Origin: CAZKEW01 sp964558915
GTDB lineage: Bacteria > Acidobacteriota > Aminicenantia > Aminicenantales > UBA8522
Direction of reading: 5' to 3'
Assembly (NCBI GenBank): GCA_964558915.1
Contig: CAZLFV010000001.1
Span: 62,001-126,000 of the forward strand
Length of the DNA stretch: 64,000 bases
Part shown: in pieces, positions 52,867 through 61,295 of the stretch
Position numbering within the stretch: the stretch's first letter is position 1
Layout: every line of letters begins with the position of its first letter
Notes under the pieces: model-generated
The model's database searches: none
The model's input: only the letters and a program-made list of their open reading frames with translations
What the model was told of the DNA's origin: nothing
Position numbers and translations under genes: made by a program

Positions 52867-53691
52867 CTAATCGAGGAGCCGCAATGATGCATAAAATTTA
52901 GGCCGCCTGTCCGGAAAGAAGTGCTTTTTGGCGAACGACCGTTGAACTTCGCTCAAGTCGCAATCGGCGTACAGGATGAAATCCTGGCCTCCGGGCGCTC
53001 GGGCAACCAGCCTTCCGTCCGGGGCGACTATAAAGGATTCGCCGGCGAATTGGTGAACCTCCTCTTTTCCCACGCGGTTGACTAGGGCGGCGTAATAACC
53101 ATTTTGGAAAGCCGCCACTCGGAGCTCCGCCTCGAAAATTCCTTCTGCCCACTCCCCCACAGCTCCGGCCTGGGGAACAATGACAATCTCCGCTCCCTGG
53201 AGCGACAGCGCGCGCATGAATTCGGGGAAATGGCGGTCGTAGCAGATAGCGACGCCGACGTTTCCGAGCCGTGTTCTATGGACAAGACGGGTCGAATTTC
53301 CAGGGCTGTAATAACCTTGCTCATGAAACCCGGGTCCTTCCATGATGTGGGCCATGCGGGTGACTCCGAGCAGGCGGCCGTCTGAATCGATGACGGGGGA
53401 AGAGTCGTATGTTTTATTTCCGTCCTTTTCGAGGAGATTGAGAACGATCACGACCCCAAGCTCCCCGGCCAACGCAGAGAACACTTCTGTCGTTGGGCCG
53501 GGAATGGGTTCCGCCTGCTCCAGCGCCTCCGGGGTGGCGGGATATTGAGGTAGGAAACGCAGGAAAGCCAGTTCCGCAAAAGAGATGAGTTCCGCCCCGG
53601 CGCTGGCCGCCTCCCGGCATGCCCTCATTCCTCTCTCGAGATTCTCCTTGCGGTCAGGAGAGGCATGCTGCTGGACAAGCGCGACCTTCAT
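52867..53691 (-). CDS. Carbon-nitrogen hydrolase (nitrilase superfamily) with altered catalytic lysine
   Basis: A 274-residue nitrilase-fold protein. The family triad is Glu-Lys-Cys. E40 (FAELAF) and C150 (AICYDRHFPE) are present, but the Lys position, within GVTRMAHIM, reads M113 where RKxH is expected. The fold is complete and FHEQGYYSPGN is close to carbamoylputrescine/beta-ureidopropionase members. It may therefore be inactive, or act differently. The upstream frame opens at 53784, but ATG 53691 follows the aminopeptidase stop by one base. Confidence 0.82.
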   Translation of the reverse strand: MKVALVQQHASPDRKENLERGMRACREAASAGAELISFAELAFLRFLPQYPATPEALEQAEPIPGPTTEVFSALAGELGVVIVLNLLEKDGNKTYDSSPVIDSDGRLLGVTRMAHIMEGPGFHEQGYYSPGNSTRLVHRTRLGNVGVAICYDRHFPEFMRALSLQGAEIVIVPQAGAVGEWAEGIFEAELRVAAFQNGYYAALVNRVGKEEVHQFAGESFIVAPDGRLVARAPGGQDFILYADCDLSEVQRSFAKKHFFPDRRPKFYASLRLLD

Positions 53692-53692
53692 C

Positions 53693-55090
53693 TCAGCCCT
53701 TTTTTGCGGCCATGGTCCGCTCGACATCCCGGACCGTTTTGGGAATCGGTTTTCCCAAGACGCGATGCCCGTCTCGAGTAACAAGGATATTGTCCTCTAT
53801 CCTGATCCCGGTGAAATTTCTGTAGCGTTCGACTTCGTTGTAGTTAATGAACGAGGCGAGCTTCTTTTCTTTTTTCCATTGATCGATCAGAGCAGGGATA
53901 AAATAAATCCCCGGTTCAACAGTGAGGACGAAACCGGGTCGAAGTTCCCGGGCCATCCTCAGGTAGGCCAGCCCGAACTGCTTGCTCCTTTTAACGGTCT
54001 CGTCGTACCCCACGAAGTTTTCTCCCAACCCTTCCATATCATGGACATCTAACCCGAGCATATGACCCACGCCGTGGGGAAAGAAAAGGGCATGGGCGCC
54101 TGCTTCGACAGCCTCGTCCATATTGCCCTTCATCAGCCCGAGCGACTTCAAACCAGAGGCTAGAGTTCTGGCCGTTTCGAGATGGATATCCTTGTACTTG
54201 ACACCGGGCCGAATGGACTCAATGGCCTTTTGCTGCCCGTTCAAGACGACGTCATAGACTTCTTTCTGCTGGGAAGTGAACTGGCCGCTCACCGGGATCG
54301 TCCGGGTGATATCCGAGGCATAGGACATCGGAGAAGAGGCGCCGGCGTCCATAACTACCAGACTTCCTTTTGTCAGCATATTTGTGTAATACGGATTGTG
54401 AAAAATATGGCCCTTGATGGTCAGGATCGTAGGATACGCGGTCTGACAACCGTGAGCCAGGCAGATGCCGTCCATTTTTCCGGCGATGTCCCATTCATGG
54501 ATCCCCGGCCTTGTGGCTTGCATGGCCGCGAGGTGCATTTTCCTGGTGACGGAGAGGGCTTTTTCAATCTCCAGGATTTCTTCATCGCTTTTTGTTGACC
54601 GTTGGGTGACCACAGCCCGGATTAGCTCCTCGGAGACATTTTTCTTGACCTCTTGCGGCTCCATTTCAAGAAGAGAGCTGAGTCGAGCCAGAATTTCAGG
54701 CCGGTAAGGAGGAAGATAATGAATCGTTCTCTCCTGCAATTTGGCCTGGCGGATTACCTCTTTTACCTGGGAAAGGGGCGCCGAGTGCTTGACTCCAACC
54801 CGGTTTGCTCTTTCCTTAATCTTGGGAACATCGCCCATCCAGATGACATCTTCGAGCGTGACATCGTCCCCAAAAATTATGTCTTCTCCGGCATCGCTGT
54901 CGATCAGGGCCGCGAGAGAGGGGGTGTCCAGGCCGAAATAATAGAGGAAAGAACTATCCTGCCTGAACGGATAGGTGTTCGCGGGATAGTTCATCGGGCT
55001 CTCTTCGTTTCCCAGAAAGAGAATGACTCCCGATGGAATTCGCTTTTTTAATAGTTTCCTTCTTTGGATGTAGACCGAGCTGTCAAACAT
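53693..55090 (-). CDS. pepP: Xaa-Pro aminopeptidase (M24B)
   Basis: Removes the N-terminal residue before proline. A 465-residue two-metal enzyme: N-terminal creatinase-like domain, then metal ligands in VVMDAGASS (Asp), YASDITRT (Asp), FPHGVGHMLGLDVHD (His), LTVEPGIYF (Glu) and IRIEDNIL (Glu). No signal peptide. First gene of a four-gene operon with its own promoter. Adjacent to hydroxyproline catabolism genes, it would help release Pro- and Hyp-containing peptides, as from collagen. Confidence 0.92.
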   Translation of the reverse strand: MFDSSVYIQRRKLLKKRIPSGVILFLGNEESPMNYPANTYPFRQDSSFLYYFGLDTPSLAALIDSDAGEDIIFGDDVTLEDVIWMGDVPKIKERANRVGVKHSAPLSQVKEVIRQAKLQERTIHYLPPYRPEILARLSSLLEMEPQEVKKNVSEELIRAVVTQRSTKSDEEILEIEKALSVTRKMHLAAMQATRPGIHEWDIAGKMDGICLAHGCQTAYPTILTIKGHIFHNPYYTNMLTKGSLVVMDAGASSPMSYASDITRTIPVSGQFTSQQKEVYDVVLNGQQKAIESIRPGVKYKDIHLETARTLASGLKSLGLMKGNMDEAVEAGAHALFFPHGVGHMLGLDVHDMEGLGENFVGYDETVKRSKQFGLAYLRMARELRPGFVLTVEPGIYFIPALIDQWKKEKKLASFINYNEVERYRNFTGIRIEDNILVTRDGHRVLGKPIPKTVRDVERTMAAKKG

Positions 55091-55129
55091 TTGTCATACC
55101 TCGCTTTAATAATCGGCGTTCTTCTTTTC

Positions 55130-55158
55130 CGTATATCAAATTGTCCGCCTGATTTCAA
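55130..55158 (-). promoter_or_regulatory. Promoter for the Xaa-Pro aminopeptidase operon
   Basis: On the minus strand TTGAAA (55158-55153), a 17-base spacer and an extended -10 TGATATACG (TATACG at 55135-55130). It lies in the 89-base gap after the hypD stop. Confidence 0.55.
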
Positions 55159-55179
55159 CAATTCCGGGCCATCCGCCGG

Positions 55180-57543
55180 TCAAAACGAGGCGTGCTCAGT
55201 CCGGCGGATGATTTCCTCCTGGAGCTCAGGCCCGATGTCGACAAAATAATCGCTGTATCCAGCAACTCTGACGATGAGGTCGCGATATCGTTCAGGGTGC
55301 TTCTGCGCTTCTCGGAGTGTATCGGCAGTTACGACGTTAAACTGGATGTGATGGCCGTCCAGCTTGAAGTAGGACCGGACCAGGTGCGCCAGCTTCGTTA
55401 TCCCCTCATCGTCAGCCAGAAGCTGGGGAGTGAATTTCTGGTTGAGCAGCGTCCCTCCTGTGCGGAGATGGTCCATTTTGGATACAGATTTGACCACGGC
55501 TGTCGGCCCTTGCCTGTCTGCGCCTTGTACTGGGGAGACTCCTTCGGAAGCCGGCTCCGAGGCCTTGCGTCCGTCCGCGGTCGCGCCGGTAACCCTCCCG
55601 AAATAAATGTGCACGGTCGTCGGCAGAAGGTTGATGCGGTAAGTGCCGCCTTTGGTGTTCGGCTTTCCATTCACCGCGTCGTAATAGGCTTCGAAAACAG
55701 AAACCATGACCTGATCGGCATAATCATCATCGTTTCCGTACTTCGGAGTCTTGTTGACGAGCGACTGACGCAGGGCTTCCTGTCCTTCAAAATTGTTCCG
55801 CAGGGCTTCACAGAGCTTCTCCAGACTGATATTCTCCTTGTCGAAGACATTGTATTTAATTGATGTCAAAGCGTCGGTCACCGTGCCGATCCCCACGCCC
55901 TGAATATAAGACGTATTGTATCTAGCCCCTCCGTCATGATAGTCCTTCCCCCTGGCGATGCAGTCGTCAATGAGGAGGGAAAGGAATGGAGCCGGCAGGT
56001 ATTCGGAATAAATTCTTTCGACAATATTGTTGCCTTTGATCTTGATAGCGGCAAAATGATTCACCTGCCTTCGGAACGCTTCGAACAGTTCGTCGAATGA
56101 AACGAACGAAGCGGGGTCTCCGGTTTCCATACCGATTTTTTTCCCCGTCCTCGGGTCGAGGCCGTTAAACAACGTGATTTCCAGAATTTTCGGGAGGTTG
56201 AAATAGCCTGTGAGGTTATAGTTCTCCTTGCCGAAAATCCCCGCTTCGACGCAGCCGCTGGCGCCTCCCGACCGGGCATCTTCCAAAGATTTCCCCTGCC
56301 TGAGCATCTCCTGGACAATCGCATCCGTGTTGAAGAGAGACGGCTGGCCGAATCCCGTCTTGATGATTTGAAGCGCGCGCCGCAGCAGGCTGTCGGGAGT
56401 TTTCTTGCTGACCTGGACCATGGAGCTCGGCTGAACGAGACGCATTTCCTCGACGACGTCGAGCAAGAGGAAGGACAGCTCGTTGGTTCCGTCGGAGCCG
56501 TCCTTTTTCACTCCGCCCAGGTTGATCAGGCAAAAATCGGTGTAAGTGCTGCTTTCTTCCGCGGTCACGCCGACTTTAGGCGGTGCGGGCTGATTGTTGA
56601 ACTTAATCCAGAACGCCTGGAGAAGCTCCCGAGCTGCTTCCTCTGTCAGGGTCCCGGACGCAAGGCCCTTCTTATAAAAGGGATAAAGGTGCTGGTCGAG
56701 CCTTCCTGGGTTGAATGAATCCCATGTATTGAGCTCGGTGATCACTCCGAGATGGCAAAACCAGTAGGATTGCAGAGCCTCCCAGAAATCGCGCGGCGCG
56801 TTTCTCGGGACATGGAAGCAGACATCCGCGATTTTTTCGAGCTCGGCTTTTCTGCGGGGATCTTTTTCCTTGGCGGCGAGCTCTTTCGCCTTTTCTCCAT
56901 GCCGCTCGGCATACCGGATGATGGCATCGGCGGCCACGGCCATGGCCTCGAGTTCTTCTCTTTTTTTAAAGGCTTCGGGGTCGCTGCCGAAGTCGAGTTT
57001 TTCCAGGCTTGCTCGGATATCGGCCTTAAAATCGTCCATCCCTTGATAATAGATTTTATCGTCAAGAACGGTGTGACCGGGCGCTCTTTGCTCCATAAAT
57101 TCAGTGAAGATTCCGGCCTCGTAAGCGTCTTTCCAGGCGGAATCCATCTCGGCAAAAATCTTCTCTCTAATGGTCTGGCCCCTCCAGAAGGGAATGATCT
57201 CGCGTTCGTAGATTTCCCGGGTTTCCTCGCTCACCCGGAAGGATGTTTTTGGCCGGGTATTGAGAATGTCCAAGTCCTCGAGGCTGTGAGCTGTAATCTC
57301 CGGATAGGTCGGAGTGGCCTTGGGAGCCGGCCCCCGTTCGCCGACGATGAGTTCGCCCTCGTTGATAATGATGGACTTGTGCTCGAGAAGGTATTTAAAG
57401 GCCAGGGCCCTTTTCATGGGAGCAGATAAAGTCGAAGAAACGCGATCTTTATAGAACTCCGTCAGAAGAATTGCTCTTTCCGGAGTCAAAGAGGGTCTGG
57501 CTTCCAGGCTCTGTTCTCGAAGATTCTTAATCCTATCGTTCAT
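55180..57543 (-). CDS. hypD: trans-4-hydroxy-L-proline dehydratase (glycyl radical enzyme)
   Basis: Dehydrates trans-4-hydroxy-L-proline to pyrroline-5-carboxylate without oxygen. At 787 residues it matches Clostridioides difficile HypD. The thiyl Cys is C431 in SGCVEAG with E433 behind it; the radical Gly is G762 in RVAGYSD. The substrate residues known from HypD appear at a constant offset of three: F149, S331, D336 and Y447. This separates it from glycerol, choline and propanediol dehydratases. It follows the activase gene by 3 bases. Confidence 0.95.
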   Translation of the reverse strand: MNDRIKNLREQSLEARPSLTPERAILLTEFYKDRVSSTLSAPMKRALAFKYLLEHKSIIINEGELIVGERGPAPKATPTYPEITAHSLEDLDILNTRPKTSFRVSEETREIYEREIIPFWRGQTIREKIFAEMDSAWKDAYEAGIFTEFMEQRAPGHTVLDDKIYYQGMDDFKADIRASLEKLDFGSDPEAFKKREELEAMAVAADAIIRYAERHGEKAKELAAKEKDPRRKAELEKIADVCFHVPRNAPRDFWEALQSYWFCHLGVITELNTWDSFNPGRLDQHLYPFYKKGLASGTLTEEAARELLQAFWIKFNNQPAPPKVGVTAEESSTYTDFCLINLGGVKKDGSDGTNELSFLLLDVVEEMRLVQPSSMVQVSKKTPDSLLRRALQIIKTGFGQPSLFNTDAIVQEMLRQGKSLEDARSGGASGCVEAGIFGKENYNLTGYFNLPKILEITLFNGLDPRTGKKIGMETGDPASFVSFDELFEAFRRQVNHFAAIKIKGNNIVERIYSEYLPAPFLSLLIDDCIARGKDYHDGGARYNTSYIQGVGIGTVTDALTSIKYNVFDKENISLEKLCEALRNNFEGQEALRQSLVNKTPKYGNDDDYADQVMVSVFEAYYDAVNGKPNTKGGTYRINLLPTTVHIYFGRVTGATADGRKASEPASEGVSPVQGADRQGPTAVVKSVSKMDHLRTGGTLLNQKFTPQLLADDEGITKLAHLVRSYFKLDGHHIQFNVVTADTLREAQKHPERYRDLIVRVAGYSDYFVDIGPELQEEIIRRTEHASF

Positions 57544-57546
57544 CTG

Positions 57547-58455
57547 TTATTCTCCTACATGAACCGAAAACCCGAGTGATTCGAGGTCGCTCTTTATCTT
57601 TTCTAGCTTTTCCCGGGAGGGAGGGTTGAGATGTTCCGAGGCATCCTGCTTCTGCAAGCCTTTATATTTTTCCTTTCCCATCCGATGGAACGGGAGGAGG
57701 CTGATCTCGCCGACGGTCTTGAGCGAGCGGAGAAACTCGGCCATCTCCGAGAGATTGGCCTTGTCGTCGTTTACGCCCGGCACAACAGGCAGGCGGATGA
57801 CGATTTTTTTCGCTTTTTGGGCGAGCCAGGCCAGGTTTTCAAGGATGATGGCGCTCGACTCGCCCGTGTATTTTTTATGCCTTTCCTCGTCCATCAGCTT
57901 GAGGTCGTAAAGGAAAAGGTCGACTTGATCGACAATTTTGCCGAGAGCTTCAGCCGGAGCGAAACCGCATGTATCCACGGCTGTATGGATTCCCTTTCTT
58001 CTGCAATGCGAGAGGAGCTCAGACAGGAACTCAGGCTGAGCCAGCGGCTCTCCGCCCGAAAAGGTCACTCCGCCGCCGGATTCGTCCATGAAAATTTTAT
58101 CCTTATCTATAGCGGCCATGACTTCGGAAACATCCATGCGGCGGCCGACGACCTCGACGGCCAGCGTGGGGCACGCCTCGGCGCATTTGCCGCAGGCCGT
58201 GCACTTGCTCTTGTCTAGGACCGGGATATCGGCGACCTTGGTCAAGGCTGCTTCCTCGCAAGCCAGGAGGCATTCCGAACAGTCTTTGAGGCATCGTCCC
58301 GCCCTGACCATGAGCTCCGGGGTTACGGACTGGCCCTCAGGATTGTGGCACCAGAGGCAGCGCAAAGGGCAGCCTTTGAAGAAAACGGTCGTCCGGATCC
58401 CCGGCCCGTCATGGATCGAATATTTCCGGATATCAAAAATCAACCCTGTGGCCAT
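57547..58455 (-). CDS. hypE: Glycyl-radical activating enzyme for HypD
   Basis: Radical SAM activase that installs the glycyl radical on HypD. A 302-residue protein: IFDIRKYSIHDGPGIRTTVF, SAM cluster CPLRCLWC, then a ferredoxin-like insert with eight Cys (CLKDCSECLLAC, CTACGKCAEACP), and SGGEPL. The frame opens at 58584, but ATG 58455 follows the regulator stop by four bases and gives the family N-terminus. The insert is typical of activases for dehydratase-type glycyl radical enzymes. Confidence 0.93.
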   Translation of the reverse strand: MATGLIFDIRKYSIHDGPGIRTTVFFKGCPLRCLWCHNPEGQSVTPELMVRAGRCLKDCSECLLACEEAALTKVADIPVLDKSKCTACGKCAEACPTLAVEVVGRRMDVSEVMAAIDKDKIFMDESGGGVTFSGGEPLAQPEFLSELLSHCRRKGIHTAVDTCGFAPAEALGKIVDQVDLFLYDLKLMDEERHKKYTGESSAIILENLAWLAQKAKKIVIRLPVVPGVNDDKANLSEMAEFLRSLKTVGEISLLPFHRMGKEKYKGLQKQDASEHLNPPSREKLEKIKSDLESLGFSVHVGE

Positions 58456-58459
58456 TTTT

Positions 58460-59164
58460 TTAGTCTCGTCGAGACGCAGTGCTCCAGAATTCAGGCGCTC
58501 TTTTGTAGTATTGGTTGATATATTTTTCCTGGACCTTGAAGGACCAGTGGACATCGCGGATATGGACCGCGGCCGCGGCCGCACGGCCCTGTCTGATAAG
58601 GTTCATGAGTTCCCGGTGTTCGGCGATGGAAGCGACCTCCCATTCTTTGACGAACCCTTTCTGACGGGGGAAGTCGTAGAGTCTTTTTTTCAGAGTGCGG
58701 ACAAACTTGACCAGTTTCTCATTGCCGCAGAGGTCGAGATAAACATCATGGAACCTAAGGTTTTTTTCGTAATAAGCGTCGAAATTGTCAACTTGTAGGG
58801 CCCTTTCCATGCCCTTGATATGTTTTTCCATCGACTGGATTTCCTTTTCTCGAATCCGTTCAAACGCCAGGATGAGCGCGGTGCTTTCCAGGGCGCCGAT
58901 GATCTCATAATAGTCCTTGATGTCCTGGCGGGACAAAATGGTTACGACCACGCCGCTGCGGGGGAAAATGCTTACGAAACCCTCCATCTCGAGCTGGAGC
59001 AGAGCGTCCCGCAAAGGTGTTTTGCTCACGCCCAACTCTTTACTGGTTTCCTTCATATCTATGGCCGAGCCGGGCAAGATCTTACCTCTGCGCATTTGGT
59101 CTCTGAGATAATCATAGACCTGTTCTTTAAGGGATTTGAGGTTGAGAACTGGCTTCCGTTTCAT
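58460..59164 (-). CDS. GntR/FCD-family transcriptional regulator
   Basis: A 234-residue FadR-type regulator. Residues 1-75 are the winged helix-turn-helix (KTPLRDALLQLEMEGFV is the recognition part); residues 85-225 are the FCD ligand domain with metal ligands in LRFHDVY, AEHREL and HIRDVH. First gene of the hypE-hypD operon. The palindrome over its own promoter indicates autoregulation. The effector is plausibly hydroxyproline or pyrroline-carboxylate (inference). Confidence 0.9.
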   Translation of the reverse strand: MKRKPVLNLKSLKEQVYDYLRDQMRRGKILPGSAIDMKETSKELGVSKTPLRDALLQLEMEGFVSIFPRSGVVVTILSRQDIKDYYEIIGALESTALILAFERIREKEIQSMEKHIKGMERALQVDNFDAYYEKNLRFHDVYLDLCGNEKLVKFVRTLKKRLYDFPRQKGFVKEWEVASIAEHRELMNLIRQGRAAAAAVHIRDVHWSFKVQEKYINQYYKRAPEFWSTASRRD

Positions 59165-59176
59165 GTTCGCCCGTCC

Positions 59177-59202
59177 CTGATATCTAATATATCAGATATC
59201 AG
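59177..59202. promoter_or_regulatory. Palindromic operator of the hydroxyproline locus
   Basis: CTGATATCT and AGATATCAG, perfect 9-base arms separated by eight bases; a nested TGATAT/ATATCA dyad lies inside. It covers the -10 region of the regulator promoter, so bound protein would block transcription. A related GATATC occurs again at 59243-59248 in the divergent promoter. Confidence 0.7.
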
Positions 59203-59213
59203 CTCTTTGTCAA
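59186..59213 (-). promoter_or_regulatory. Promoter of the gntR-hypE-hypD operon
   Basis: On the minus strand a perfect TTGACA (59213-59208), a 16-base spacer and TATATT (59191-59186). It overlaps the palindromic operator. Confidence 0.65.
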
Positions 59214-59225
59214 GCGGAATTTGAG

Positions 59226-59255
59226 TTGAAATAACTTGAGGCGATATCCTAAAAT
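59226..59255 (+). promoter_or_regulatory. Divergent promoter for the 3-hydroxyproline dehydratase gene
   Basis: TTGAAA at 59226-59231, an 18-base spacer and TAAAAT at 59250-59255. AGGAG follows at 59262 before the ATG at 59274. The regulator palindrome lies only 24 bases away. Confidence 0.5.
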
Positions 59256-59273
59256 GGCGGCAGGAGAACACGA

Positions 59274-60302
59274 ATGCGAACACGCTGGAAACCGCTGTCG
59301 GACTGGACTATCCTCAAGACGATCGATGCTCATTCGGCTGGAGAGCCGCTCAGGATCATCACCGAAGGCCTCTCCCCTATTCCGGGAAGGTCCATCATCG
59401 AAAAGCGCCGGTATGCCCAGGAACATTTGGACCATTTGCGCACCGCCCTGATGTGGGAGCCGCGCGGCCACGCGGATATGTACGGCTGTATTATTACGGA
59501 ACCCGTCTCGCCGGACAGTCATATGGGAGCCCTGTTTCTCCACAACGCCGGTTTCAGCACGATGTGCGGCCACGGGATCATTGCCCTCACGACCGTCGCC
59601 TTGGAGACCGGCCTGGTTAGGGTCCGGGGAAAAAGGCCGATCCTTAAAATCGACACCCCGGCGGGACAAATCTCCGCCACGGCTAAAAAAGAGGGCCGTA
59701 CCGTCAAAGAGGTATCCTTTCTGAACGTGCCCTCGTTTGTTTATGCCTTAGGTCAGACTGTTGATGTCGCCGGCTTGGGCAGAGTGAACGTGGACGTGGC
59801 TTTTGGCGGCGCTTTTTATGCTTTCTGTCGGGCCGAAGACCTTTGCGTCAGCCTCAACCCTGAAGATTTCCGTCATTTGATCAACGTGGGAATGCGGGTT
59901 AAGCAGGCCGTGATGGAGTCTCTCCCCATCCGTCATCCTTTTGAGGAGGATCTCGGGTTTCTTTACGGGACAATTATTGTCGGCGCGGCCGAGAATCCGG
60001 CCCGTCACAGCCGCAATGTTTGTATTTTTGCCGATGGAGAGGTGGACCGGAGCCCGACCGGAACAGGAGTAAGCGCCCGCGCCGCCCTCCATTATACCCG
60101 GGGAGAACTCAAGAAAGGCGAGACATTTGTGGTCGAGAGCATTCTTGGGACCTATTTTTCCTGCCGCGTCGTTGATGTCACCCGATTTGGACCTTATGAA
60201 GCTGTCATCCCCGAAGTGACTGGCAACGCCTTTATTGCCGGAAGGTATGAAATCCTGATAAACCCTGAGGATCCTCTCTGCTACGGGTTTATCCTGAGGT
60301 GA
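59274..60302 (+). CDS. trans-3-hydroxy-L-proline dehydratase (proline racemase family)
   Basis: A 342-residue proline-racemase-fold enzyme. The first catalytic Cys is kept (C98 in MCGHG), but the second, expected in DRSPCGTG, is Thr (T262 in DRSPTGTG). That Cys/Thr pair marks trans-3-hydroxy-L-proline dehydratase, which gives pyrroline-2-carboxylate, rather than proline racemase or 4-hydroxyproline epimerase (both Cys/Cys). AGGAG lies 7 bases before the ATG. Divergent from the hypD operon and probably under the same regulator. Confidence 0.9.
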   Translation: MRTRWKPLSDWTILKTIDAHSAGEPLRIITEGLSPIPGRSIIEKRRYAQEHLDHLRTALMWEPRGHADMYGCIITEPVSPDSHMGALFLHNAGFSTMCGHGIIALTTVALETGLVRVRGKRPILKIDTPAGQISATAKKEGRTVKEVSFLNVPSFVYALGQTVDVAGLGRVNVDVAFGGAFYAFCRAEDLCVSLNPEDFRHLINVGMRVKQAVMESLPIRHPFEEDLGFLYGTIIVGAAENPARHSRNVCIFADGEVDRSPTGTGVSARAALHYTRGELKKGETFVVESILGTYFSCRVVDVTRFGPYEAVIPEVTGNAFIAGRYEILINPEDPLCYGFILR

Positions 60303-60309
60303 TGGCGGA

Positions 60310-60744
60310 TTAATTATAAGCCTTGATGAGGGCGCTCGTTACAGTTGACTGAAGCTCCCTTTCCTCAAAAGGCTTGGTGATATAGCCGAATTGGGCCGTC
60401 CCGTTGGCTCTTTTGAGAGTGTTTTCATCGCCGAAGGCGGTGATATAAACGACCGGAACCTTATATCCATAGTAAATTTGATTGGCCGCCTCGATCCCGT
60501 CCATTCTTCCCTTCAGCCGGATGTCCATGAGTACGAGATGGGTTTTCCCAGAAGCGACCCTTTGGATGGACTCTTCTCCCGAGAACACAACCTCTGAGTC
60601 GGAGAACCCGATTTTTCTCAAGATGCTCTGGATATCCATGGCAATAACGGCCTCATCCTCGACGACGAGAATCTTGAAGCGGTTACTGGCAAGGGACCGG
60701 AGTCCAATAGCTTTTTCTTTGTCAGCCGGTGGAAACTGCCACAT
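60310..60744 (-). CDS. Orphan response-regulator receiver protein
   Basis: A 144-residue receiver with a 22-residue leader. D74 in LVLMDIRLKG is the phosphoacceptor and K124 in YITKPF the conserved Lys. The MDIRLKGRMDGIEAA block resembles receivers paired with HWE/PAS histidine kinases. No kinase or output domain is adjacent. Its stop lies 8 bases from the convergent dehydratase stop. Confidence 0.88.
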   Translation of the reverse strand: MWQFPPADKEKAIGLRSLASNRFKILVVEDEAVIAMDIQSILRKIGFSDSEVVFSGEESIQRVASGKTHLVLMDIRLKGRMDGIEAANQIYYGYKVPVVYITAFGDENTLKRANGTAQFGYITKPFEERELQSTVTSALIKAYN

Positions 60745-60900
60745 TTTTCATATCTCCAAAGATTTAGTCGCCAACTCCTTTAGGAAATTGAAAAAAAATA
60801 TAAGCCAACAGCATGGTCTGCTGGTCACAGCATGACCGCAAATTTAGTCGCAGAACTTGTCCTTCATTTGGATATCTTCTAACCTCAAGCGCCCGAGTGT

Positions 60901-61281
60901 TCACGCCGGACTTAGTTTCTTAAGCAGGAAATACGCAAACCCGAAAGCTATCAAGAGATAGAGGAGCACGATAGACCAGCCGAGCGCATTCATCTCGCCA
61001 GACAATGTAGCCAAAAGAGCCACAACGCAGCCGATCGCATCGTAGACTAGCAGGTGAATGCAGATAGCACGGCGCCCTTCCGATACCGCCACGTTTCGGC
61101 CGAACCATGTCAGCATGAGGTTGCCCAAAATCGCTGCGCCGTATAATCGTGCCACAAGAATTCCCCCTGTCTCCAGGGTGACGCCGAGCAACGACATCAA
61201 TAGACCCGGCACCACAAGCATGGGAATCCCGACGAGGAAACACGCAACTGCCTTGATGACCATCATTGTTTTAAAACTCAT
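60901..61281 (-). CDS. Small four-helix membrane protein, function unknown
   Basis: A 126-residue protein with about four hydrophobic segments (near 10-30, 42-62, 75-95 and 100-120) and few charged residues between them. I do not recognise a specific family; it resembles small DoxX- or DUF-type membrane proteins. It is followed, 14 bases before its ATG on the same strand, by the SnoaL-like gene, so they may be co-transcribed. Confidence 0.6.
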   Translation of the reverse strand: MSFKTMMVIKAVACFLVGIPMLVVPGLLMSLLGVTLETGGILVARLYGAAILGNLMLTWFGRNVAVSEGRRAICIHLLVYDAIGCVVALLATLSGEMNALGWSIVLLYLLIAFGFAYFLLKKLSPA

Positions 61282-61295
61282 CCTTTAGAACTCCA

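Noticed and set aside
60762..60851. Direct repeat ATTTAGTCGC at 60762-60771 and 60842-60851, with a small TGCTG/CAGCA hairpin between
   Set aside because: Ten matching bases 80 apart in a 156-base gap can arise by chance, and neither copy sits at a clear promoter.
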